DNA of 16,446 bases from an uncultured Corynebacterium sp. (GTDB lineage Bacteria; Actinomycetota; Actinomycetes; Mycobacteriales; Mycobacteriaceae): the NCBI RefSeq assembly GCF_902489365.1, contig NZ_CABTZR010000051.1, positions 1-16,446 on the forward strand. Direction: 5' to 3'. Below the pieces are notes generated by a model. The model had not been told where the DNA came from. It ran no database searches and was given only the letters and a program-made list of their open reading frames with translations. A program made the position numbers and the translations under genes. Below are positions 1 through 6,404 of the stretch, one piece after another. Positions within the stretch are counted from its first letter, which is position 1. Each line of letters begins with the position of its first letter.

Positions 1-845
1 CGCTTCATCGCCGCACAGGTCTGGCCGGTGTTGATGAACGCGCCCCAGAAAAGGTCGCCTGCGATCTCCTTCGGGTCGGCGTCATCCAGCACGATACCGG
101 CGTCATTGCCGCCGAGCTCCAGCGTGAGGCGGGTGAGGTTGTCCGCGCTGGCCTCCACGATCTTCTTGCCGGTAGCGGTGGAACCGGTGAACATGATCTT
201 GTCGACGCCCTCGTGGGTAGTCAGCGCCGCGCCAACCTCACCGGCGCCGCTAACGACCTGGAGCACACCCTCCGGCAGCACAGAGTTCACGACCTCGAGC
301 AGGCCCAGTACGGACAGCGGGGTGTACTCAGAGGGCTTGACGACGACCGCGTTGCCCATACGCAGCGCCGGTGCAATCTGCCAGATGGTGATCATCATCG
401 GCCAGTTCCACGGGCCAATAGCACCGACGACGCCGAGCGGGCGGTAGTTGACGGTGGCGGTGATGTCATCATCGACGGCGGTGTAATTGGGGTGCTCGAA
501 GGAGGCGGTGGCATTCAGCCAGCCGGAGCAGGCACCGACCTCGAAGCGGGCGTTCGGGCCGTTGAGCGGCTTGCCCTGCTCTCGGGAGAGCAGCTCCACG
601 AGCACCTCTGCGTTAGCGTCGATGGCGGCGGCGGCCTTGGTGAGAAGCTCGCAACGCTCTTCGTCGCTGAGCTTGGCAAAGTCCTTCTGCGCTGCGCGTG
701 CGGTCTCAACTGCAGCGTTGAGGTCCTCAACGGTGTTCTCTGGGGCGCGGCCAACAACCTCACCGGTGGCGGGGTTGAGGATTTCGCGGCCGTTTTCATC
801 CGTGATGGCGTCGAGCAGATCAGCGTAGGTGGGGAACTGAGTCAT
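1..845 (-). CDS. NAD(P)-dependent aldehyde dehydrogenase, 3' end outside the window
   Basis: Oxidises an aldehyde to its carboxylic acid in the cytoplasm; the substrate is not readable from sequence. The first 281 residues are visible, and the family is normally about 450-500 aa, so the C-terminal part lies left of position 1. Seen: GPWNWP at 144-149 with catalytic-site Asn147, the cofactor lysine in VVVKPSE (Lys170), the FTGST turn near 219-223, general-base Glu243 in LELGGN, and the nucleophile Cys277 in NTGQTCAAM. The start is ATG at 845, with AAGGAG five bases upstream. It is divergent from the AraC-type gene at 997, which suggests that regulator controls it. Given the amine oxidase and homoprotocatechuate genes nearby, an arylacetaldehyde dehydrogenase role (like FeaB of phenylethylamine catabolism) is attractive but inferred. 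Family certain, substrate uncertain. Confidence 0.93.
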   Translation of the reverse strand, partial: MTQFPTYADLLDAITDENGREILNPATGEVVGRAPENTVEDLNAAVETARAAQKDFAKLSDEERCELLTKAAAAIDANAEVLVELLSREQGKPLNGPNARFEVGACSGWLNATASFEHPNYTAVDDDITATVNYRPLGVVGAIGPWNWPMMITIWQIAPALRMGNAVVVKPSEYTPLSVLGLLEVVNSVLPEGVLQVVSGAGEVGAALTTHEGVDKIMFTGSTATGKKIVEASADNLTRLTLELGGNDAGIVLDDADPKEIAGDLFWGAFINTGQTCAAMK

Positions 846-996
846 GAGATCTCCTTGTGAAGCAGTCGAGGGCCCCGCGAACAAAGCCCAAAGAAACTTT
901 TAACTAGGATGTTACCTGCACCACACCGACTCTATTGACTCTGAGTGCACACAATTTGTCCAAAAATGTGCCAGTTCTCACGATATGATGCCACTT
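846..996. promoter_or_regulatory. Divergent promoter region, aldehyde dehydrogenase / AraC regulator
   Basis: About 150 bp between the divergent starts at 845 (minus) and 997 (plus). On the plus strand a good -10 hexamer, TATGAT, lies at 984-989. It ends seven bases before the ATG at 997, so the transcript would begin at or next to that codon. TTGTCC at 956-961 is a poor and too distant -35. On the minus strand AAGGAG lies just ahead of the start at 845. GACTCT occurs twice in direct orientation (928-933 and 937-942) and could be part of a regulator site, but this is only suggestive. Confidence 0.5.
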
Positions 997-1929
997 ATGT
1001 CTACTTCCGCCGTTGAGCACTTCGATATCGCGTCATGGCGCACGGCGTCATCCGAGTCTTTTGGCCAACTCGACGTGGATACCGAAGACCCCTCGTCCTT
1101 TCACGCCACGCTGCGCTCAACGAAAGTGGGGGACATATCCCTCTTCGATATGTGTACCTCCCCGCACACCGTGAATCGCTCCAAGATAGCCGCCAACGAG
1201 GCCCCCTTTTGTAAGCTCAGCCTGCAAATCACCGGATCCTCAACCATGAGCCAAGACGGGCGAACCTGTGAGTTGCACCCTGGGGACTTGGCATTGTACG
1301 TCACCCAGCGGCCCTACACTCTGCACTATCCGGAAGAGCAAAACACCCTCATCGTGCACTTCCCGCAGAGCTTCCTCAATATTTCACCGGCGCAGATTCA
1401 GCGCCTGACCGCCAACCCCATCTCACGCTCACACGGCTTGGGCGCGGTGGCGGTTCCCCTCTTTGAACAGTTAGCCAAGAATCTGGATCTACTCAAGGGG
1501 CCACACGCCACGGCCCTGGTCCGCTCCGCGCTCACTATGTTGGTGTCGGTTCTCTCCTCCGACGTAGCCGAGGAACCTTCCGCAGGCACGCTCCTGTTCA
1601 ACCAGGCCACCGCCTACATAGAGAAGAACTTGGGCGACCCCGAGTTAGGCCCCAGCACCATCGCCCAAGCACTCTTCGTATCGGTGCGCCACCTCCACGC
1701 CAAGTTCGCCGAGCAGGGACTCTCGGTAGGCAGCTATATCAGAACCAGGCGCCTAGAACTCATCCGCAAAGACCTCGTGGACCCGCGGCACTCCGAGGAA
1801 TCAATCAGCCACATCAGCGCCCGCTACGGGCTGCACGATCCCTCGCACCTTTCGCGCATCTTTAAGGCGGAGTACCACAAGTCACCGAGTGCGTATCGCG
1901 CTAACACACAACCAGTCGAAAACCCTTAA
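997..1929 (+). CDS. AraC-family transcriptional regulator (FeaR/NphR-like), copy 1
   Basis: 310-residue DNA-binding regulator, probably an activator that responds to an aromatic or amine-derived inducer. The N-terminal roughly 190 residues look like the AraC_binding_2 type sensor domain (SPHTVNRS, LQITGSSTM, HPGDLALYVTQRPYTL). The last 100 residues hold two helix-turn-helix units (TIAQALFVSVRHLHAKF; ISHISARYGLHDPSHLSRIFK), ending in the AraC-type SPSAYR motif. In-frame ATGs exist at 985, 988 and 997, none with a convincing ribosome site. I chose 997 because TATGAT at 984-989 sits at -10 distance, implying a leaderless mRNA, which is common in corynebacteria and other actinobacteria. It is divergent from the aldehyde dehydrogenase and 11 bp upstream of a paralogue, so they are probably co-transcribed. 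GC is about 60%, like the rest of the window but unlike its paralogue. Similar regulators control aromatic amine and nitrophenol pathways; the inducer here is unknown. Confidence 0.88.
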   Translation: MSTSAVEHFDIASWRTASSESFGQLDVDTEDPSSFHATLRSTKVGDISLFDMCTSPHTVNRSKIAANEAPFCKLSLQITGSSTMSQDGRTCELHPGDLALYVTQRPYTLHYPEEQNTLIVHFPQSFLNISPAQIQRLTANPISRSHGLGAVAVPLFEQLAKNLDLLKGPHATALVRSALTMLVSVLSSDVAEEPSAGTLLFNQATAYIEKNLGDPELGPSTIAQALFVSVRHLHAKFAEQGLSVGSYIRTRRLELIRKDLVDPRHSEESISHISARYGLHDPSHLSRIFKAEYHKSPSAYRANTQPVENP

Positions 1930-1940
1930 AGGACGACCTA

Positions 1941-2861
1941 ATGCTTGATTACCCTCCGTCGATAAATCTCGCAGAATGGCGCCAGTTTTTGAGCGCCAAA
2001 TTTTCTTCAATAAGAACAGCTGAAACAAAAGACTCCGATTTCCAGGCATCGTTCCTCGAATCAAACATCGGAAGCATACAAATCTACGGAATACAATCTA
2101 ACCCGCATACTCTCGAAAGATCGCCGCAACTTATCAGCCCGGAGAGCCCTCACGACGTCAAGTTCTATTTGCAGCTATCTGGCACAACAATTATTGAACA
2201 AGGAAAGCAGACTACGGCCTTAAAACCCGGTCAACTCACACTCTTTGTGACTTACCTTCCTTATACGATTCGCTTTCCTACCGCACAGCAAGGCCTACTG
2301 GTGAAAGCCCCCGCCAGTATCCTCTCTCACCCAGAGAGCGTGATCGAGTCACTTGCTCTAACAACTCTGGACAGAAAGACGGGAATTGGTTCAGTACTTT
2401 TACCGAGTTTTGGCCGTCTTGGGAATCGCCTGGAAGAAGATCGCAACACCGTACAGGCCGTTGAGTGCTTGCTCGAAGCGGTCACCTATGCCTTAATTGG
2501 GGCTCGACAAGCCGAACGCCCTTTCACCCATGACAGCACGTTTGAAAAGGCTACGGACTATATAGACCGCCACCTCAGCGATCCTAGTCTCAACGCAGAA
2601 AGTGTAGCGAAGGCTATGTACATTTCTTTAAGAAGTCTTCAAAAACACTTTGCCGCTCATCAACTCACTGTCTCCAAATACATCAAGTCTAGGCGCGTGC
2701 ACTTAATCCGCAGGGATTTAGCCAACCCAGCTTTTAGCAATCTCTCAATTAGAGAGATTGCCCAAGCGTATGGGTTAATCCAACCTAGTCATATATCCAG
2801 GGCTTTTAAAGAAGAGTTCGGAATTAGTCCTAGAGCTTTCCGTTCTCACGCAGCTGACTAA
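1941..2861 (+). CDS. AraC-family transcriptional regulator, AT-rich paralogue (copy 2)
   Basis: 306-residue regulator with the same architecture as its upstream neighbour. The sensor domain carries parallel motifs (NPHTLERS, LQLSGTTII, KPGQLTLFVTYLPYTI), and the C-terminal AraC HTH pair (SVAKAMYISLRSLQKHF; IREIAQAYGLIQPSHISRAFK) ends in SPRAFR. The ATG at 1941 has AAAGGA seven bases upstream and follows the previous stop by 11 bp, so translation from a shared transcript is likely. Base composition is strikingly different from copy 1: by hand count 38% GC in 1981-2040 and 40% in 2581-2640, against 63% in 1681-1740. This argues for separate origin rather than recent duplication. Its 3' end overlaps the convergent amine oxidase by 32 bp, and that shared AT-rich character makes the amine oxidase its most likely target (inference). 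Confidence 0.88.
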   Translation: MLDYPPSINLAEWRQFLSAKFSSIRTAETKDSDFQASFLESNIGSIQIYGIQSNPHTLERSPQLISPESPHDVKFYLQLSGTTIIEQGKQTTALKPGQLTLFVTYLPYTIRFPTAQQGLLVKAPASILSHPESVIESLALTTLDRKTGIGSVLLPSFGRLGNRLEEDRNTVQAVECLLEAVTYALIGARQAERPFTHDSTFEKATDYIDRHLSDPSLNAESVAKAMYISLRSLQKHFAAHQLTVSKYIKSRRVHLIRRDLANPAFSNLSIREIAQAYGLIQPSHISRAFKEEFGISPRAFRSHAAD

Positions 2862-4176
2862 TTACTCGGCGTGCAGTAATAATCCCGGATTGAATTGCTC
2901 CATCCACAATCACCCCACGCCAACCAGGAGCAAAATCAGCTCCTGCGAAATGAATATCGGATTCGGAGTCAATGAAATGGCTCCATCCATCAATAAACTG
3001 TCCCTTGCGCAAAGTAGCCCAAACTTGTTGAGTCCACTTATCTTTCACCCAGTCATGACCCGTTGAATCAACAACTTCTACTCCCAAATCCCATGTGTCC
3101 ATGATTCTTTGAGCGTCCTCGATGCTATTTAAATCAATCTTGCTATGGTCAGCACCAAATCCAACGAGAACGGTTGTCCCGTCATCCATAAAGTATTCAG
3201 ATCTGATCAACGACATTGGGTGGTCTGCGCCAGCATAAGCAATTATCTTGTGGTGTCCCTTAATTTTTATCCATATCTTTGCACCAGTTGAATTCCACTT
3301 GTCCCCGATAACACGCCGCTGATCCCCACTGAGGGGTGGGTCGAATTCTATGTTCGTAAGCGCACCAAGTGGAACAGTGCTGATCACTTTATTCGCCTCC
3401 TTGACTTCTCCAGTTTCAAGCGTGACACGCACCCCTGAATCAGTTTGCTTCACTTTCGTTACGGGAGACGACAGGTGAACTGGGCACCTCAGGTCTTCTC
3501 GAATGCTCTCGTAAAGACCTCGCATTCCGTTATCGAGCTTGAACCTGAGATTAATTTCATCGACCAATTTATGGCTATGGTCAGAAAGTGCTGCCCACTG
3601 TTTCGCCATTAACGAAGAGCCCGTTCGCGGGTCGCCAATGTATGCAGCAGACCAGAAACCCTCAACCATGTCTTGGAGCTCTTGATCCACGCCTGCTTCA
3701 TTAACGATGTCCATTACTGACTTATGATCAAATTGCTTAAACGCTTCGACATCGTTTGGGTCCGCACCGTATTCATCTCGCAAGATCGCAAGTGGATCGT
3801 GAGGATTGGGGAAAAACCTATCCGAGCCTTCGTAAATTACGTCGAGTGCCGGCATCATTTTCTCATCCGCTTCACTTTCCTTGGCTTTGCAAACTTTGCC
3901 CTGGGTGACCCAATAAGCATCGTTATCGGCTGGACTTGTGTGGATTCCCTGGTTATACCGCGTTATCTCTCCCCACATGTAAGGCTGGAACCAATGAACC
4001 CACGTTGCACCCATTTCCAGCGGAAGTCCCATTCGATCGTCGGTCCATGCCCTTCCCCCAATTCGATCGCGTGCTTCGATTACTTCACAATTCACACCTG
4101 CAGTTTGCAGTTCACGCGCTGCTACCAGGCCTGAAAACCCAGCGCCGATAACAATTACTTTGGAGGATTCCATCAT
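2830..4176 (-). CDS. FAD-dependent amine oxidase (monoamine oxidase family)
   Basis: Flavoprotein predicted to oxidise an amine to an imine, which hydrolyses to an aldehyde, with O2 as usual acceptor. 448 residues, normal for the bacterial flavin monoamine oxidase family. Seen: N-terminal dinucleotide-binding motif VIVIGAGFSG (residues 7-16) with Glu34 for ribose, the RIGGRAWTDD motif (38-47), GATWVHW (56-62), and a C-terminal FAD-contact segment starting HFAGADFAPGW (409-419). Lys300 in STGAK probably matches the conserved active-site lysine. No cysteine is present in the C-terminal FAD segment, so covalent flavin there is unlikely. The usual aromatic residue after the WxG of that segment is a valine here, with one inserted residue. 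ATGs lie at 4176 and 4173; AAAGGA stands just ahead of both, with better spacing for 4173. No signal peptide, so cytoplasmic. Tyramine or another phenylethylamine is a reasonable substrate from context. Polyamine or N-heterocycle oxidation cannot be excluded. Confidence 0.85.
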   Translation of the reverse strand: MMESSKVIVIGAGFSGLVAARELQTAGVNCEVIEARDRIGGRAWTDDRMGLPLEMGATWVHWFQPYMWGEITRYNQGIHTSPADNDAYWVTQGKVCKAKESEADEKMMPALDVIYEGSDRFFPNPHDPLAILRDEYGADPNDVEAFKQFDHKSVMDIVNEAGVDQELQDMVEGFWSAAYIGDPRTGSSLMAKQWAALSDHSHKLVDEINLRFKLDNGMRGLYESIREDLRCPVHLSSPVTKVKQTDSGVRVTLETGEVKEANKVISTVPLGALTNIEFDPPLSGDQRRVIGDKWNSTGAKIWIKIKGHHKIIAYAGADHPMSLIRSEYFMDDGTTVLVGFGADHSKIDLNSIEDAQRIMDTWDLGVEVVDSTGHDWVKDKWTQQVWATLRKGQFIDGWSHFIDSESDIHFAGADFAPGWRGVIVDGAIQSGIITARRVISQLRENGKL

Positions 4177-4530
4177 TAGTCCTTTCTGCCAGCGGGAGCA
4201 GCATGTGAGTCATGCCGCTATAGGATTCAATAGTGACATGCATCTCTAGGAATGACTTGATGGATGGTGCCGAAAATTTTGCACAAAGTGATCTACATCT
4301 AGTTTGAAATGAGACTCACACCGACAGTGTTCAAACTAAATTTAATAACCAATAAGACACGCAAGAACACCGGCGGATGCAAAATTCCACAGATCAGCCT
4401 TCTTGCAGATGGGGTTGCCGTCAATCTGACGGTTTAGACTAAATCGGCTTATTGCCAATGCATTACCGAGAGACTTCCCGTATGTTTCATCAAGAACAGC
4501 CCACGCAGTTGTGCGCGATTCCGGCTATTT
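4177..4530. other. 354-bp non-coding, AT-rich stretch with amine-oxidase promoter region
   Basis: No convincing gene is seen. The right part of the minus-strand leader (roughly 4190-4300) should hold the amine oxidase promoter; TATAGC (minus strand, 4217-4222) is a possible -10 but no good -35 accompanies it. A minus-strand reading frame without a start codon runs from just after a stop near 4525 to a TAA near 4341. Its final residues (ADLWNFASAGVLACLIGY) resemble the hydrophobic C-terminus of a membrane protein, so the region could hold a decayed permease end. This is weak. A 15-bp palindrome lies at 4418-4432 and is listed separately. Confidence 0.4.
4418..4432. repeat. Short palindrome, possible operator
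   Basis: CCGTCA-ATC-TGACGG, a perfect 6-bp inverted repeat around a 3-bp spacer, in the gap between the amine oxidase and the GMC oxidoreductase. It has no following T-run, so a terminator is unlikely. It is too far from the amine-oxidase start (about 240 bp) to be an obvious operator. Confidence 0.3.
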
Positions 4531-4689
4531 TTACAGTTGCATAATCACCGAAACCCATCCAGCCGCGCCAAGTGCAACAGTCAGAATTACAAAGCCCTTG
4601 CGTACGACGCTCGCGCGGCCGCGGCACCCGCGCCATACCGATCGGGAATTAATTACAATGGCCGCTTGCGACTGCCCTGCGGACGTCAC
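4531..4689 (-). CDS. Possible small membrane protein, or remnant (weak)
   Basis: A 52-codon frame starting with GTG at 4689, whose GTGA overlaps the TGA stop of the GMC oxidoreductase, an arrangement typical of translational coupling. The N-terminal half is arginine-rich and polar. Residues 31-52 (KGFVILTVALGAAGWVSVIM and onward) would form one transmembrane helix with positive residues on the presumed cytoplasmic side. I do not recognise a family. It resembles in outline the small helper subunits of some transporters, but no transporter gene is present beside it. It may equally be the decayed tail of a permease gene or chance. Low confidence that it is translated. Confidence 0.25.
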   Translation of the reverse strand: MTSAGQSQAAIVINSRSVWRGCRGRASVVRKGFVILTVALGAAGWVSVIMQL

Positions 4690-6206
4690 CCCAACAAGAA
4701 TGTCGCGGCCTTTTCAGCGATCATGATGGAAGGCGCATTGGTGTTTCCCGTCGGCACCAGTGGCATTACAGAAGCGTCGGCAATTCGGATTCCTTCAAGC
4801 CCATAAACCTTAAGAGTGCGCGGATCAACTACAGCCATCGAGTCAATCCCCATCTTGCAAGTGCCAACTTGGTGGTGGTACGTGATAGCGGTGCTGCGAA
4901 CGTAGTCCTCAAGTTCCTCGTCGGATACATCTGGGCCTGGGTAGACTTCCTCGGGACCCCACTCAGCCAATGCCGGCTGGCGTCCGACTTCACGGCACTG
5001 CTTTACCGAAGCTACCAATGCATCGGCGTCTGCCTGCACAGACAAGGCGCCGAAATCAATAGCAATGGGATCCGAGGGATTTGGCCCTGTCAGGGTCAAC
5101 TCCCCGCGACTGGCAGGCCTAACAATGCCACCCATTAGGGTAAACCCATTATCTGGCCCCTCCATGTCTTCGTTGTACATGGGGATTGAGAAATATAGCG
5201 GCTGAGTATCAGGGACGGCAGCCTCAGGACGCGACTTGGAAAACACGTGTACCTCGGCTGGCAGAACTTCCGGGACGGGTACTTCCTTCTTCGTCGTAGT
5301 GAAGATAACAGGGGAGAGTAAGTGATCATGGAGATTCTTACCTACACCGGGGAGATCATGAGCCGAAGCAATCCCCAGGGCCTCGAGTTCTTCTGCTGGG
5401 CCAATACCGGAGCGCAGGAGGATTTCCGGCGAATTCAACGCACCCGCACAAAGAATCGTCTCATCAGCACGAAGCTCCTGAAGTTCACCAGCAACTTCGG
5501 CATTAACGCCAAGGATAGCGCCGTTTTCAACGAGCAGTCCGTGGACATGCGCCTTAGTGATGATGGTGAGATTGGGTGCATCCTCGACTGGTTTCAGGTA
5601 CGCGTGCCAAGTGTTGAAGCGGTTTCCGTTGCGAACATTTGCCTGAATCTTGCCCACGCCTTCCACGTCACCGGAGTTGTAATCCTCATTAAGTGGAATA
5701 CCCGCCTCCTGCGCTGCTTGGATAAGGTCATTTTGAAGCGGGTGACGAGTGTAATCCTCTATTACATCTAGCAATCCCTCGCTACCACGGATTTCCGAAG
5801 CGCCACCATCGAAGCTTTCAATCGACTTGAAAATGGGCAGCACGTCTTCCCAGGACCAGCCGTCATTACCTAAATAGGCCCATGTGTCGTAGTCCTGCCT
5901 AGCGCCACGGACCCAAATGGTTGCATTGAGCGCGTGCGAGCCGCCCATTACCTTTCCGCGGGGAATGTGCAAGCTCCGGCCAGCTGCCCCCGATTGAGGA
6001 ACCGTACGATAGTTCCAGTCTTGAGGTGAACCCCATAGAAGTCCCAAGGTGTGCACCTTCTCGATGTCGGGATTGACGTCATAATCGCCAGCTTCAAGAA
6101 CCGCGACATTCTTTCCCGCGTCCACTAGCCGACGGGCAATAACGCACCCGGCTGACCCTGCTCCTACAACGATGTAATCAAAGCTCTTGGTTTTTTCTTG
6201 AGACAA
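4686..6206 (-). CDS. GMC-family FAD-dependent alcohol oxidoreductase (choline-dehydrogenase-like)
   Basis: Flavoprotein predicted to oxidise a primary alcohol to an aldehyde. 506 residues from the chosen start, within the 500-560 aa of the family. Seen: N-terminal FAD motif DYIVVGAGSAGCVIARRL, the acidic ribose-binding end LEAG, the GMC signature around PRGKVMGGSHALNATIWVRG, the second signature GALNSPEILLRSGIGP, the catalytic histidine in the YHHQVGTCKMG segment near the C-terminus, and the partner position in PTGNTNAPS where asparagine replaces histidine, as in choline-dehydrogenase relatives. I chose TTG at 6206 because GGGAGG lies seven bases upstream and the FAD motif begins about ten residues later. 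The frame is open further upstream to 6332 but that stretch looks non-coding. GC is intermediate. It has no signal peptide. Substrate unknown; an aromatic alcohol such as tyrosol or phenylethanol would fit the neighbourhood. Choline is the generic alternative, but no betaine-aldehyde partner is obvious. Confidence 0.88.
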   Translation of the reverse strand: MSQEKTKSFDYIVVGAGSAGCVIARRLVDAGKNVAVLEAGDYDVNPDIEKVHTLGLLWGSPQDWNYRTVPQSGAAGRSLHIPRGKVMGGSHALNATIWVRGARQDYDTWAYLGNDGWSWEDVLPIFKSIESFDGGASEIRGSEGLLDVIEDYTRHPLQNDLIQAAQEAGIPLNEDYNSGDVEGVGKIQANVRNGNRFNTWHAYLKPVEDAPNLTIITKAHVHGLLVENGAILGVNAEVAGELQELRADETILCAGALNSPEILLRSGIGPAEELEALGIASAHDLPGVGKNLHDHLLSPVIFTTTKKEVPVPEVLPAEVHVFSKSRPEAAVPDTQPLYFSIPMYNEDMEGPDNGFTLMGGIVRPASRGELTLTGPNPSDPIAIDFGALSVQADADALVASVKQCREVGRQPALAEWGPEEVYPGPDVSDEELEDYVRSTAITYHHQVGTCKMGIDSMAVVDPRTLKVYGLEGIRIADASVMPLVPTGNTNAPSIMIAEKAATFLLG

Positions 6207-6351
6207 TTTCAAACCTCCCTGGGTGCAGACGACTCCTCGTGAGCCGATAACTTGGAATATATTCTGCGACACATCTACAGGGATTGAGTGATAGCGCACA
6301 CACATTGGGTATATGTGCAGAATGCAAACCAAGAAGAGATTGAAGAAAAAG
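6207..6351 (-). promoter_or_regulatory. Leader and promoter region of the GMC oxidoreductase
   Basis: Sequence between the preceding operon's terminator and the TTG start at 6206. The ribosome site GGGAGG is at about 6214-6219. A perfect 10-bp palindrome GAATATATTC at 6255-6264 contains a plausible minus-strand -10 (TATATT). A second candidate -10 (TATACC) lies near 6308-6313. TGTG-N8-CACT on the minus strand, around 6281-6302, resembles half-sites of CRP/GlxR regulators but departs from the full consensus at several positions. None of these is proven. Confidence 0.4.
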
Positions 6352-6375
6352 AAAGCCGCCCCGTAGGGCGGCTTT
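6352..6375 (-). terminator. Intrinsic terminator closing the hpa operon
   Basis: Perfect 10-bp stem AAAGCCGCCC / GGGCGGCTTT with a 4-base loop, followed on the minus strand by a T-rich tract (CTTTTTCTTCA, 6351 down to 6341). It begins 30 bp after the stop of the succinate-semialdehyde dehydrogenase and separates that operon from the GMC oxidoreductase on the same strand. Confidence 0.93.
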
Positions 6376-6404
6376 CATCGTGGATCGCGAAGCTATTGCA
6401 CTAT

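Noticed and set aside
922..930. CACACCGAC, also present at 4317-4325 before the amine oxidase, as a shared AraC site
   Set aside because: A shared 9-mer between two intergenic regions of these sizes is expected by chance about half the time, and there is no second half-site with matching spacing.
6207..6332. Extended N-terminus for the GMC oxidoreductase
   Set aside because: The FAD motif should be near the N-terminus, and a GGGAGG site is placed for the TTG at 6206. The extension covers the likely promoter.
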